In this document: piece by piece, positions 17,458 through 25,915 of the stretch
Position numbering within the stretch: position 1 is the stretch's first letter
How the letters are laid out: each line of letters begins with the position of its first letter
Origin: Mitsuokella jalaludinii DSM 13811
Lineage (GTDB): Bacteria; Bacillota; Negativicutes; Selenomonadales; Selenomonadaceae
Assembly (NCBI RefSeq): GCF_000702905.1
Contig: NZ_JNKR01000001.1
Location: forward strand, 372,001 to 436,000
Length of the DNA stretch: 64,000 nucleotides
Direction of reading: 5' to 3'
The notes under the pieces: generated by a model
Databases searched by the model: none
What the model saw: the letters and a program-made list of their open reading frames with translations, nothing else
Told to the model about the DNA's origin: nothing
Program-made: the position numbers and the translations under genes

Positions 17458-18297
17458 TCAGCGCGCCTTGAAGAGCCCCGGATTTCCCTCGGGCATCAGC
17501 GTCAGGATGAAGTCGCCGGCAGCGTACGGTGCGAGCTCGTAGGCGCTGTAGTAGACGCGGATACCGCCTCCGGGCAACATGATCCAGACCGTGGACTGAT
17601 CCCAGTCGAGGTACGGGTAGATGGACTCAAGTTGCGCGTCGATCGTGCGCCGGAATGTCTCATCTTCGCGCCCCGGATACTGCGCGCGAAACGCCGCCGC
17701 CACAGCCGTCAGGAAGGCCCTTCGGCTCGTGACGATATCGCGAAGCGCGATGGGCTCGCCCGTCCGGAGATCCAAATTCCAGCTCTGATAGGCGTGATTC
17801 GGATGCGCGCCGCCCGTATAGGACTCCGTGCGCGTGCAGAAACTCAGCACCGCATCGTCGACGCGTCCCCAGCCCGCGATGGCATGGCCCATGTAATACG
17901 GCGCATACATCTGGATGCCGTTCTCCTCGGTGAAGTGCACGGCATTCCTGAGCATCTTCTCGTCGCCTGCCCAGCGCGTGCGCTCCGCATCATTCCAGCG
18001 CGCTAGCGACCGGCGCAGCGCATGGCTTGCCCCAGGCTTTGCGGCCAGTTCAAGGTATTTGCCTGTGTGGAGCTCCCTGCCCTGATAGTCCCTGAGTGCC
18101 ACATTGTGCTGGCGCACTGTCACGAGAGCATTCCCAGCAACCTCTTGGATATGCTCCTGCCTCTCGGCCGCTGCCGATGCTGCCTCAGCGGCCTGCAAGC
18201 AATCTGGCACAGCGCTGACCGCCGAGATCACGCTGCCCGCACCGACAAGCAAGGCGATGGCCAGCGTGCGACCAAGTTTTTCCCCCATATCTTTCAT
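17458..18297 (-). CDS. Exported RsiV-like protein (DUF3298/DUF4163)
   Basis: Predicted secreted or lipid-anchored-free periplasmic protein of 279 aa with an N-terminal hydrophobic export segment (residues 10-30). The C-terminal half carries the DUF3298 pattern: TESYTGGAHPNH followed by WNLDLRTGEPIALRDI and a terminal LAPYAAGD motif. This domain occurs in the lysozyme-binding RsiV anti-sigma factor and in the deacetylase PdaC, but no sigma factor or catalytic domain is encoded here. Start ATG 18295-18297 is chosen for the GAGGTGA just upstream. Confidence 0.7.
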   Translation of the reverse strand: MKDMGEKLGRTLAIALLVGAGSVISAVSAVPDCLQAAEAASAAAERQEHIQEVAGNALVTVRQHNVALRDYQGRELHTGKYLELAAKPGASHALRRSLARWNDAERTRWAGDEKMLRNAVHFTEENGIQMYAPYYMGHAIAGWGRVDDAVLSFCTRTESYTGGAHPNHAYQSWNLDLRTGEPIALRDIVTSRRAFLTAVAAAFRAQYPGREDETFRRTIDAQLESIYPYLDWDQSTVWIMLPGGGIRVYYSAYELAPYAAGDFILTLMPEGNPGLFKAR

Positions 18298-18343
18298 GAT
18301 AATCACCTCTTCTCAACATACATACTTCCTTACTGAGTAATTC

Positions 18344-18412
18344 GCGCTACTGACAAAAAACTCCTGCCGGCCCCGCAAATGCGGAGCGGCAGGAGTTTTT
18401 TGTCAGTAGCGC
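18344..18412. terminator. Very long perfect inverted repeat at the smpB end
   Basis: A perfect 26-bp inverted repeat (18344-18369 with 18387-18412) around a 17-base loop. It contains a terminator core with T6/A6 on both sides and includes the smpB stop codon at 18403-18405. On the minus strand it ends the secG-smpB operon. Confidence 0.9.
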
Positions 18413-18876
18413 TGGCGATCCTTGAGCGCGCGCTCGATCTCGCGCTTGGCGGCCTTCTCGTGGAGGTCCTGGCGCTTGTCGTAGTTGTGCTTACCGGAGG
18501 CCAGTGCAATCTCCATCTTGGCCCGGCCGTGCTTGAAGTAAATCTTGAGCGGCACGAGCGTGAAGCCCTTCTCGCGGGTCTTAGCGAAGAGCTTCACGAT
18601 CTCGGCCTTGTGCATCAGGAGCTTCCTGCGGCGCAGGGGATCGTGGTTGAAGATATTGCCCTGGTCGTACGGGCTGATGTGGAGATTCTCGACGAAGAGC
18701 TCGCCATCCTGGATGCTCGCATAGCTGTCCTTGAGGTTGGCGCGGCCTGCGCGCAGGGACTTCACTTCTGTTCCCTGCAGCGCGATGCCGGCTTCGTATG
18801 TCTCGTGTATGAAGTAATCATGGCGTGCCTTGCGGTTCTCGCAGACCGTCTTGATACCTGCATTCTTTCTTCCCAT
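18403..18876 (-). CDS. smpB: SsrA-binding protein
   Basis: Binds tmRNA and brings it to stalled ribosomes for trans-translation. The 157-aa length and motifs are standard: [10 protein letters not shown] near residue 14, [16 protein letters not shown] near residue 30, and the basic C-terminal tail ([20 protein letters not shown]). It is the last gene of the operon, 28 bp after rnr, as in many Firmicutes. No tmRNA gene was found in this window. Confidence 0.96.
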   Translation of the reverse strand: MGRKNAGIKTVCENRKARHDYFIHETYEAGIALQGTEVKSLRAGRANLKDSYASIQDGELFVENLHISPYDQGNIFNHDPLRRRKLLMHKAEIVKLFAKTREKGFTLVPLKIYFKHGRAKMEIALASGKHNYDKRQDLHEKAAKREIERALKDRQRY

Positions 18877-18904
18877 TTATCTCACCTGAGTGGTTTCATT
18901 GGTC

Positions 18905-21604
18905 TTATTTATTGGACGTCGTGCCGCCCTCTGTCTTGCGGTGCGGGCGCGGGCGGTGCTTCGGGGCGGCCTTCGCCTTCTCGGCGCGCGCCTCCTCGCG
19001 CAGCTTGCGCTCATGGTATCCCGGCGGGTCCGGCCAGACGGCGCTGTTGAGGCCCGTCACCGTGACGCGATGGTAGTCGCGCTCCCCGCGGCCGTTCTCG
19101 CGGTCACGGCGCTCCTGGCGGTTACCGGAACGCTCCCTGCCCTTGCCGTGATCGCGCTCGCGTTTCTCACGCTTCTCGCGCGGGGCGCGGCCATGGTCCG
19201 GGCGCGAGAGCTTCTCGCCCGAGGCGCCGCGGTTCTTCTTGCCGTGGCTGCGCTTCTTCTTCGGCTTCTCCTCGCCCTCTGCTGCTGGCAAATCCGCGAT
19301 GATGTCGTCGACGGGACGGCGTGCCGGACGCTTCTTGACCTCCTGGCGGCCGCCCTTGTCCGCCTTGCCGTTCTTGTCGTTCTTATCGACCTTGTCGGTC
19401 TTCGCCGGCTTCGGCCCCTTATTGCGGCCGCCGCGCACGGCATTCCTCATCGCGAGCGGGTCATAGGCGCCGTTGTCCTTGAGCACGAAGTCGAGATTGC
19501 GCTCTTCGACATTCGCGCGCACGAGCAGGACTTCGACCTCATCGCCGAGGCGGTACGCCTTATTCGTGCGCTCGCCGACCATCGCGAACTGCTCTTCGCG
19601 GTACTCGTAGTAATCGTTGACCATCGTCGAGACGTGGACGAGTCCCTCGACGCCATTGTCGAGCTCGACAAAGATGCCGAAAGCCGTGACACCGCTGATG
19701 ATGCCGGTGAACTCCTCGCCGACGAACTGCGCCATGTACTCGATCTTCTTCATGTCCGTCGTCTCGCGCTCCGCTTCGATCGCGATGCGCTCGCGCTCCG
19801 AAGCGTGATCGGCGATCTCCGGCAGCATCGTGCGAAGCTTCGCCTGGCGCTCAGCCGGGATGCTGCCCGTCGCGAACGTCTCGCGCAGCAGGCGGTGCAC
19901 GATGAGATCCGGATAGCGGCGAATCGGCGAGGTGAAGTGCGTGTAGTAACGCGCGGCCAAGCCGAAGTGGCCGAGGCTCATGTCGCTGTAGCGCGCCTGC
20001 TGCATCGAGCGCAGGGCCACCGTGCTGATGATGCGCTCCTCCGGCTTGCCCTTGACCTTCTCGAGCACCTGCTGGACGTCCATCGGCTTGATGTCACCCG
20101 TCTCCGACTGGTGGACGAAGAGGCCGAAGGCGCCGAGCAGGCTGTTGAGGCGCTCGATCTTCTCATCCGACGGCTGCTCGTGCACGCGGTACATGAACGG
20201 CTGCTGCTTCGTGTCCATGTGACGCGCCACCGTCTCATTGGCGATCAGCATGCACTCCTCGATGATGGACTCCGCCAGCGAGCCCTCGCGCTTGATGAGC
20301 GCGACGGGATGGCCCTTGTCGTCGAGCTTGACCTTGACCTCCGGCACATCGAAATCAATGGAGCCGCGGCGATGCCGCTTGGCCTTGAGAACATGGCGCA
20401 GTGCTTCAAGCGTCTCGAGCATCTCGCGGATGTCCTGGTTGTCCGAGAGGAACGGCTCTGCCTTGTCGACGAGGACCTTGTTGACAATGTTGTAGGTCAG
20501 ACGGCGGTAGACGTGGATGACAGTCGGCACGATCTCGTAGCTCGTGACCTCGCCCTCCGGCGAGATCTGCATCTCACAGGCCATCGCGAGGCGGTCGACG
20601 CCGGCGTTGAGGCTGCAGATGCCATTGCTGAGCTCCTTCGGCAGCATCGGGATGACGCGGTCGACGAGATAGACACTCGTGCCGCGCTCGCGTGCCTCGC
20701 GGTCGAGCGGCTGATTCTCACGCACATACCAGCTGACATCGGCGATGTAGACGCCGAGGAAGAAGGAACCGTCCGGATTGCGGCGCGCAAAGACGCCGTC
20801 ATCGAGGTCCTTCGAATCCTCGCCATCGACCGTGACGATCGGCAGGTCGCGGCGGTCGCGGCGGCCTCTGTACTCCTCCGGCGAGGGCTCCTGCTCCACG
20901 TTATCGGCTGCCTCCTGCACGTCCTCGGGGAACGTCTCCGAGAGGTCGTACTGGCGCATGACCGAAAGAACGTCGACGCCCGGGTCGCCGACCTTGCCGA
21001 GCACCTCGATGACCTTGCCCTCCGCATTGCGGCGGCGGTCCGGCCACTTCGTGATCTCGACGACGACCTTGCTGCCCGTCTTCGCGCCGCGGAAGGCCTT
21101 CTTGGGCACGAAAATATCCTGGCTGAGCTTCGTGTTGTCCGGCGTCACGAAGCCGAACGTCTTGCTGCTCTCGAAGGTGCCGACGATCTTCTCGTTCGCG
21201 CGCTCGAGGATGCGGATGATCTCGCCCTCGCGCGAGCGCCCTTCCTCCTGAGCTGGTGTCACGCGGGCGACGACGCGGTCGCCGTGCATGGCTGTATTGA
21301 GGTCTGCGCCCGGCACGAAGACATCCGTCTCCTCTTCGGAATCGCGCACATCCGGGATGATGAAGCCAAAGCCCTTGGCCGTCATCGAGAGGCGGCCGAC
21401 GACGAGGTGCATGCGGCTCGGGATGCCGTAGAGGTCGCTGCGATTCTTGATGATCGCGCCCTCTTTTTCCAATTCTTCAAGCGCTGCATCGAACTGTACG
21501 AGGTCCTCCGGCGTCAGCTGCATCCCGTCGGCCAGCTCCTCGGCCGGCAGCGGGCGGTACGCCTCTTCATGCATGTACGCTAAAATTCGTTCTTTTAAAT
21601 CCAT
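18905..21604 (-). CDS. rnr: Ribonuclease R
   Basis: Processive 3'-5' exoribonuclease of 899 aa that degrades structured RNA. Domains in order: winged-helix start (1-70), two cold-shock folds (about 80-230), RNB catalytic domain with the metal-binding acidic cluster DGEDSKDLDD near residue 270, and an S1 domain (FTGIISGVTAFGIFVEL near residue 640). The last about 180 residues form a Lys/Arg/Gly-rich low-complexity tail with two blocks, longer than in Bacillus. It lies between est and smpB. Confidence 0.95.
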   Translation of the reverse strand: MDLKERILAYMHEEAYRPLPAEELADGMQLTPEDLVQFDAALEELEKEGAIIKNRSDLYGIPSRMHLVVGRLSMTAKGFGFIIPDVRDSEEETDVFVPGADLNTAMHGDRVVARVTPAQEEGRSREGEIIRILERANEKIVGTFESSKTFGFVTPDNTKLSQDIFVPKKAFRGAKTGSKVVVEITKWPDRRRNAEGKVIEVLGKVGDPGVDVLSVMRQYDLSETFPEDVQEAADNVEQEPSPEEYRGRRDRRDLPIVTVDGEDSKDLDDGVFARRNPDGSFFLGVYIADVSWYVRENQPLDREARERGTSVYLVDRVIPMLPKELSNGICSLNAGVDRLAMACEMQISPEGEVTSYEIVPTVIHVYRRLTYNIVNKVLVDKAEPFLSDNQDIREMLETLEALRHVLKAKRHRRGSIDFDVPEVKVKLDDKGHPVALIKREGSLAESIIEECMLIANETVARHMDTKQQPFMYRVHEQPSDEKIERLNSLLGAFGLFVHQSETGDIKPMDVQQVLEKVKGKPEERIISTVALRSMQQARYSDMSLGHFGLAARYYTHFTSPIRRYPDLIVHRLLRETFATGSIPAERQAKLRTMLPEIADHASERERIAIEAERETTDMKKIEYMAQFVGEEFTGIISGVTAFGIFVELDNGVEGLVHVSTMVNDYYEYREEQFAMVGERTNKAYRLGDEVEVLLVRANVEERNLDFVLKDNGAYDPLAMRNAVRGGRNKGPKPAKTDKVDKNDKNGKADKGGRQEVKKRPARRPVDDIIADLPAAEGEEKPKKKRSHGKKNRGASGEKLSRPDHGRAPREKREKRERDHGKGRERSGNRQERRDRENGRGERDYHRVTVTGLNSAVWPDPPGYHERKLREEARAEKAKAAPKHRPRPHRKTEGGTTSNK

Positions 21605-21660
21605 ACTCTTTTCTCCAACAATCTGTCTATCCGTTTCTTCTCATCAGGTCTTTGCCTGTT

Positions 21661-22443
21661 CTATCGATCCGCTTCTGCCCCGCCGCCGGCAAGCGCCCCG
21701 ATAAAAGCGGCCGACTCCGAGAATACGATATCCCTCTCTTCGCCGAGCGGTATCAGGTGGCCCGACGATTTGAGCCAGACGAGCCTCTTCTGCGCGCTGC
21801 CCAGATTCTCCCGGATGTAGATGGCGCTCTCCGCATCCGCCGTCCTGTCGTTGAGGCTGTGCAGGATGAGCGCCGGGAGCTTGAGGCCCGGCAGGGCCGC
21901 CTTCGTGCGCTCGATGAGCGCGAGCATCTCGTAGACGCCCTCGAGGGGCATGAAGCGGTACGTGTGGTTGACGGCAGGCGGCACATCCCTGAGGCGCCGT
22001 CTCGCCTTGGGGACGAACTTGCCGCGGCAGAGCTCGCGCGGCGGCAGCTGTGCGATGCCGCGCTCTTCTGCGATGTAGATGGGCGCCGCCATCGAGATGA
22101 CGCCGGCGAGGCCCGTATCCCTGCCAGATTTCTCGGCTGCCAGCAGCAGGGCGAGCAGGCCGCCCATCGAATGACCAGCCACGACGATGCGCTCGCACGA
22201 GCCCCTGAGCATGGCATAGCCGTCGCGGACTGAATCGAGCCAGTCCTCCGCCGTCATGCGGCTCATGTCCTCGACTGTCGTACCGTGGCCAGCCAGCCGC
22301 ACGCCGAGGACGGTGCAACCCCGCTGCTGCAAGTACTCCCCCATCATCGAGAGCTCCGCTGGCAGCCCCGTAAAGCCATGGACGAGCAGGACTCCCGTGC
22401 TGCCTCCCGGGAGGAAAAAGGGCTCTGCCCCTTCCATGATCAT
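21661..22443 (-). CDS. est: Alpha/beta hydrolase, carboxylesterase of the secG-rnr operon
   Basis: Cytosolic serine esterase of 260 aa. The oxyanion motif LLVHGFTGLP lies near residue 20, the nucleophile elbow GHSMGG near residue 92, the acid in SLNDRT and the catalytic His in SSGHLIPL near residue 235. The position between secG and rnr is that of the Est30-type carboxylesterase. ATG 22441-22443 is chosen for the AGGGGGTG upstream. Natural substrate is unknown. Confidence 0.88.
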   Translation of the reverse strand: MIMEGAEPFFLPGGSTGVLLVHGFTGLPAELSMMGEYLQQRGCTVLGVRLAGHGTTVEDMSRMTAEDWLDSVRDGYAMLRGSCERIVVAGHSMGGLLALLLAAEKSGRDTGLAGVISMAAPIYIAEERGIAQLPPRELCRGKFVPKARRRLRDVPPAVNHTYRFMPLEGVYEMLALIERTKAALPGLKLPALILHSLNDRTADAESAIYIRENLGSAQKRLVWLKSSGHLIPLGEERDIVFSESAAFIGALAGGGAEADR

Positions 22444-22471
22444 GGCAAGCACCCCCTATGCAAGAAAATTT

Positions 22472-22491
22472 CCCCTGCCGGAGAGCAGGGG
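22472..22491 (-). terminator. Weak terminator or attenuator after secG
   Basis: Stem CCCCTGC / GCAGGGG with a 6-base loop, followed on the minus strand by AAATTTTCTT. It lies between secG and est, so it may trim, not end, the operon transcript. Confidence 0.55.
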
Positions 22492-22506
22492 ATGATCATC
22501 ATCATA

Positions 22507-22734
22507 TCAGTTCGTCATACGTGCAATCACGATGGTGATGACCGCAAACAGAATGGCGAAGACGACCGTCACGCGAGCGAGCAACGCGTCCATGCCGCGC
22601 GCCTTGCTCGAGAAGACGGTATCCGCACCGCCGCCCATGCCGCCCATGCCGGCGGATTTGGCTTCCTGTCCGAGGATCGATGCAATCAGGATGATGCAGA
22701 CAATCGCATCGAGTATCATTAAAATGGTAAGCAA
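22507..22734 (-). CDS. secG: Preprotein translocase subunit SecG
   Basis: Small subunit of the SecYEG channel, 75 aa. Two hydrophobic segments (residues 3-22 and 52-72) flank a Gly-rich loop (GMGGMGGGADTVF) typical of SecG. The start is a TTG at 22732-22734, supported by AAGGGGG 8 bases upstream and by family alignment at MLTILM. It is the first gene of secG-est-rnr-smpB. Confidence 0.92.
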   Translation of the reverse strand: MLTILMILDAIVCIILIASILGQEAKSAGMGGMGGGADTVFSSKARGMDALLARVTVVFAILFAVITIVIARMTN

Positions 22735-22775
22735 AAGATTGGCCCCCTTAAAAATGCGGAATAAATTACTCCTTT

Positions 22776-22805
22776 ATCATACCATACAATGCATTCCCTC
22801 CGCAA
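22776..22805 (-). promoter_or_regulatory. secG operon promoter
   Basis: TTGCGG (22800-22805), 18 bp, and extended -10 TGGTATGAT (TATGAT at 22776-22781) on the minus strand. Confidence 0.65.
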
Positions 22806-22847
22806 TAAAAATGGCTGAAACCTTTGCTACACAGAGGTTCCAGCCAT
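22806..22847 (-). terminator. Terminator of the small unknown gene
   Basis: Stem ATGGCTGNAACCT-type (22811-22823 with 22835-22847, one mismatch) followed by TTTTATT on the minus strand. Confidence 0.75.
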
Positions 22848-22910
22848 CTTCATGCTTGTCGTTGTGCGTCCGTTACTGCATCGTATGCCTCATTCCCTTC
22901 CCCGCAGCGT

Positions 22911-23120
22911 TCAGTTGCCCCGCATCTCTGACGAGTTCTCGCTTTTCTGGCGGGAGAGAGGAATGCCATTATAGCACTTACTTGAATATTTTGCGGAAAA
23001 ATAAACGGTCTTGTCATCTGCTTCAGCCACGACATACGCGCCATGTACCATGTACATGTAATCATCGCTGCAATGGCGACTGCCACCTGGCTTCGGCGTC
23101 ATCGTATCCAGCCAACCCAT
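22911..23120 (-). CDS. Small protein of unknown function, 69 aa
   Basis: Not recognised. The frame is supported by an excellent ribosome site (AAAGGAGG, 6 bases before ATG 23118-23120), its own promoter and its own terminator. The protein starts MGWLDTMTPKPGGSRHCSDD, has two Cys (residues 17 and 49), a hydrophobic-aromatic middle (YMYMVHGAYVV) and a polar tail. No signal peptide or membrane segment is seen. It is monocistronic between secG and pyk. Confidence 0.65.
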   Translation of the reverse strand: MGWLDTMTPKPGGSRHCSDDYMYMVHGAYVVAEADDKTVYFSAKYSSKCYNGIPLSRQKSENSSEMRGN

Positions 23121-23157
23121 AGATACTCCTCCTTTTATTTATTCCAATTCTTTCTTT

Positions 23158-23186
23158 ATTGTATCACATTGTAACAGTATTCTCAA
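23158..23186 (-). promoter_or_regulatory. Promoter of the small unknown gene
   Basis: TTGAGA (23181-23186), 17 bp, TACAAT (23158-23163) on the minus strand, 38 bp upstream of the start codon. Confidence 0.7.
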
Positions 23187-23239
23187 TCGTTTTGTAGAAT
23201 TTTTTTAAGCTGTACAGCCTATCTCTCCGTAGCGGACAC

Positions 23240-23267
23240 AAAAGGCCACCGGCTCTGCCGGTGGCCT
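23240..23267 (-). terminator. pyk terminator
   Basis: Perfect 10-bp stem AGGCCACCGG / CCGGTGGCCT (23243-23252 with 23258-23267), then TTTT on the minus strand. Confidence 0.85.
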
Positions 23268-23311
23268 CTTCTCGGTCAACGAGATAGACCAGGATATGCG
23301 CTATCCTGCAA

Positions 23312-24739
23312 TCAGATCTTGTAGACGCGGATCATGTTCGTGTTGTTGCCGACGCTCGTCTTGCTCTGGAGCTTGATGCCGGACGTGATGATCGTCGTGT
23401 CGCCGCGCTTCACGAAGCCGTCCTTGACAGCTGCGGAAACAGCGTTCGCAATCATCTCGTCGACGTCCTTCCACTGCGTGCCGAGGATCGGGTATACGCC
23501 CCAACGGAGGTTGAGCTGGCGGACGACCTTCTCATGCGGCGTGTAGGCAACGATAGCTGCTTTCGGACGGTAACGGGATACGATCTTCGTCGTGTAGCCG
23601 CTGTCGGTCGGCGTGATGATAGCCGGGACATCGAGCTCGTAAGCCATCTGTACCGTAGCATGTGCGACGGCGCGCGTGCGGCTCTGGCTGTGCTCGAAGC
23701 CGCGCTCAACGAAGAGATTCTTGTACTCGAGGGATTCCTCGATGCGGCAAGCGATGCGGTTCATCGTGGAAACAGCCTCGACCGGGTAATCGCCGGAAGC
23801 CGTCTCGCCGGAGAGCATGATGGCATCCGTACCATCGAGGATAGCGTTGCCGACATCGGAGACCTCAGCGCGCGTCGGGCGCGGGTTGCGCTCCATGGAG
23901 TCGAGCATCTGCGTAGCGACGATGACCGGCTTGCCAGCCTTGTTGCACTTGCGGATGATCTCTTTCTGGATCAGCGGAACGTCCTCGGCCGGAACCTCAA
24001 CGCCGAGGTCACCGCGAGCGACCATGATGCCGTCGGAGACTTCGAGAATCGCATCGAAGTTCTTGACGCCTTCGAGGTTCTCGATCTTCGGCATGATCTC
24101 CATGTGGCCATTGTGCTCCTCGATGAGCTTGCGGATGGCCAGGACGTCCTCCGGACGCTGGATAAAGGAAGCAGCGACGAAATCGAGGTCCTGCTCGCAG
24201 CCGAAGATGATGTCCTTCGCATCCTGCTCCGAGATCGGCGGCAGGCCGAGGGATACGCCCGGAGCAGCGACGCGCTTCTTCGTGCTCATCTTGCCGCTGT
24301 TCTGGATCGTCGTGATGATGTCCTTGCCGCGGATCTCATCGACCTTGAGTGCTACGAGGCCATCAGAGAGGAGCAGCGTGTCACCCGGCTTGACTTCCGT
24401 GTAGAGTCCTTTGTGGTTGACGGAGACATGCGTCTCATCGCCCGGGATGTCCTCATACGTCAGCGTGAACTGATTGCCCTTCTCGAGCATGACCTTGCCG
24501 TCCTTGAACTCGCCGAGGCGCATCTCCGGTCCCTTCGTATCGAGAATCAGGGAAATGACCTTGCCGGCCTTCTTGGCAGCCTCGCGCACCATGTTGATGC
24601 GGTTGAGGTGCTCTGCGTGGTCACCATGGGAGAAGTTAAAGCGTGCACAGTTCATGCCGTTTGCAATCAGTGCATCGACTACGCCCGGTCTCTCCGTAGC
24701 AGGACCCTGCGTGCAGATAATTTTCGTCTTCTTTAACAT
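23312..24739 (-). CDS. pyk: Pyruvate kinase
   Basis: Makes pyruvate and ATP from phosphoenolpyruvate and ADP. The 475-aa protein has the family landmarks: NFSHGDHAEH near residue 35, KGPEMRLGEF near residue 68, MVARGDLGVEVP near residue 243 and GTDAIMLSGETASGDYP near residue 320. The C-terminal regulatory domain ends at residue 475 with no extra PEP-utiliser domain, unlike many Bacillales enzymes. ATG 24737-24739 follows GGTGGGG. Single-gene unit with promoter and terminator. Confidence 0.96.
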   Translation of the reverse strand: MLKKTKIICTQGPATERPGVVDALIANGMNCARFNFSHGDHAEHLNRINMVREAAKKAGKVISLILDTKGPEMRLGEFKDGKVMLEKGNQFTLTYEDIPGDETHVSVNHKGLYTEVKPGDTLLLSDGLVALKVDEIRGKDIITTIQNSGKMSTKKRVAAPGVSLGLPPISEQDAKDIIFGCEQDLDFVAASFIQRPEDVLAIRKLIEEHNGHMEIMPKIENLEGVKNFDAILEVSDGIMVARGDLGVEVPAEDVPLIQKEIIRKCNKAGKPVIVATQMLDSMERNPRPTRAEVSDVGNAILDGTDAIMLSGETASGDYPVEAVSTMNRIACRIEESLEYKNLFVERGFEHSQSRTRAVAHATVQMAYELDVPAIITPTDSGYTTKIVSRYRPKAAIVAYTPHEKVVRQLNLRWGVYPILGTQWKDVDEMIANAVSAAVKDGFVKRGDTTIITSGIKLQSKTSVGNNTNMIRVYKI

Positions 24740-25041
24740 GTGATAATCCCCACCTATTCTTTTAGTACCCTACTATCTATTCAGACAGATGCCGCCGCGC
24801 ACCGAACCGCTGCAGCATCATGTCTCGGCCTGTTTCAAAGGGGTTTTCTTGCCCCTGTCTATCCTTATTCTACACTGTTTAACGGCATAAGTAAAACCAT
24901 TTCCCTCAAAAACTCCTAAAATAAATTTATTCTGAAAAGTCTCTGTCATAATCAAAATTTATTGCTTGTGTTTGCCGCCCTTTGCGCCGACTTCCGTATC
25001 AATCCGAAAGAAAAGCGAAGCTGGCCCGCGCGTCCTCACAC
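24740..25041. other. Gene-free spacer upstream of pyk
   Basis: About 300 bp between pyk and the next terminator. It holds the pyk promoter (24867-24895) and a leader of about 120 nt. No open frame with a ribosome site, repeat or riboswitch-like fold was recognised in the rest. Confidence 0.5.
24867..24895 (-). promoter_or_regulatory. pyk promoter
   Basis: TTTACT (24890-24895), 17 bp, TAGAAT (24867-24872) on the minus strand. Confidence 0.6.
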
Positions 25042-25068
25042 AAAAAACTGCCGCAGGATGCGGCAGTT
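25042..25068 (-). terminator. Terminator of the cytidylate-kinase-like gene
   Basis: Stem AACTGCCGC / GCGGCAGTT (25046-25054 with 25060-25068) followed by six T on the minus strand. Confidence 0.85.
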
Positions 25069-25085
25069 CTGAGAGAAGAGACTAC

Positions 25086-25682
25086 TCAGCCTCTCGGGTT
25101 CTTCTTGATGTAGTCGAGGATGAAATCTGCTACATCCTCGAGCGCCATGTTCGAGGTGTTGATCATGAGGTCGTAGTGCTCTGGAGCACCCCAGGTCTGG
25201 CCCGTGTAGAACTCATAATACTGCTTGCGGCGTTTCTCTTCCTTGTTGAGCTGGTCAAGCGTCGCCCCATTGTAGTCCGTCTTGGCGCGCTGTGCGCGGA
25301 AGTCATCATCTGCATAGATGAAGAACGAATAGCAATTCGGCTTGTCCTTGAGGATGTAATCTGCACAGCGGCCGAGGAAGACAGCGCTCTCCTTCTCCGC
25401 CACGCCGAGGATGACCTTGGCCTGCTCGATGTACATGCGGTTATGGCGCGCTACGCGCTCATAGCCGTAATCGCCGAGGTTGCCGAGGCAGTTCGACGGC
25501 GTGTTGTACGAAAGTTCGACGGCTTCCTTCGGGTCCATGCCCTCCTCGATGTTGTCGGCAGCCATCTCGACGATCTTCTTGTCGTAACGGCGCACGCCGA
25601 GTTTCTTGGCCAGGATTTTCGAGACCTCACGGCCGCCGCTGCCGAACTGGCGCGAAATCGTGATCAGCATATGTTTTTCCAT
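25086..25682 (-). CDS. Cytidylate-kinase-like family protein
   Basis: P-loop nucleotide kinase relative of 198 aa. The N-terminus ITISRQFGSGGREVSKILAKKLG is a variant P-loop, and the VFLGRCADYIL segment near residue 102 is the family Arg region. Members of this cytidylate kinase-like family occur widely in Firmicutes beside the true cmk; the substrate is not known and no activity is claimed. ATG 25680-25682 follows GAGGAA. Monocistronic with a likely TATACT -10 at 25750-25755. Confidence 0.78.
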   Translation of the reverse strand: MEKHMLITISRQFGSGGREVSKILAKKLGVRRYDKKIVEMAADNIEEGMDPKEAVELSYNTPSNCLGNLGDYGYERVARHNRMYIEQAKVILGVAEKESAVFLGRCADYILKDKPNCYSFFIYADDDFRAQRAKTDYNGATLDQLNKEEKRRKQYYEFYTGQTWGAPEHYDLMINTSNMALEDVADFILDYIKKNPRG

Positions 25683-25792
25683 GTTTCAATTCCTCCATAA
25701 ATCGTTATTCAAAAGTAAACATAAGGATTTCCATTGATTTCTCACTTGCAGTATACTACAACCGCACTAAAATTTCCACTGACTTCTGTCCA

Positions 25793-25829
25793 AAAGAAAA
25801 GGCCCGCCAGCCCTCACGGGCGACGGACC
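25793..25829 (-). terminator. Terminator of iolI-iolG
   Basis: G+C-rich stem with G-U pairs (25801-25813 with 25818-25829) followed by a T-rich run on the minus strand. Confidence 0.75.
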
Positions 25830-25915
25830 AAAGAAACGATTCTTGGAACAGAGAACAACAGTACAAGTAAAAGGGGAAATGAATTTTCAAGGAGTGGGAA
25901 AGAGTAGTCGGGAAA

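Noticed and set aside
18890-21583. An 897-codon frame antisense to rnr, and similar long frames opposite galE-galT (3614-6085), narK (46462-47550), the symporter (16033-17406) and the EAL gene (62159-63901)
   Set aside because: Same compositional shadow effect. In each case the opposite strand carries a full conserved protein.
22850-23086. A 78-codon frame overlapping the 69-aa small protein
   Set aside because: It has no ribosome site and runs through the terminator-side sequence; the other frame has a strong ribosome site.
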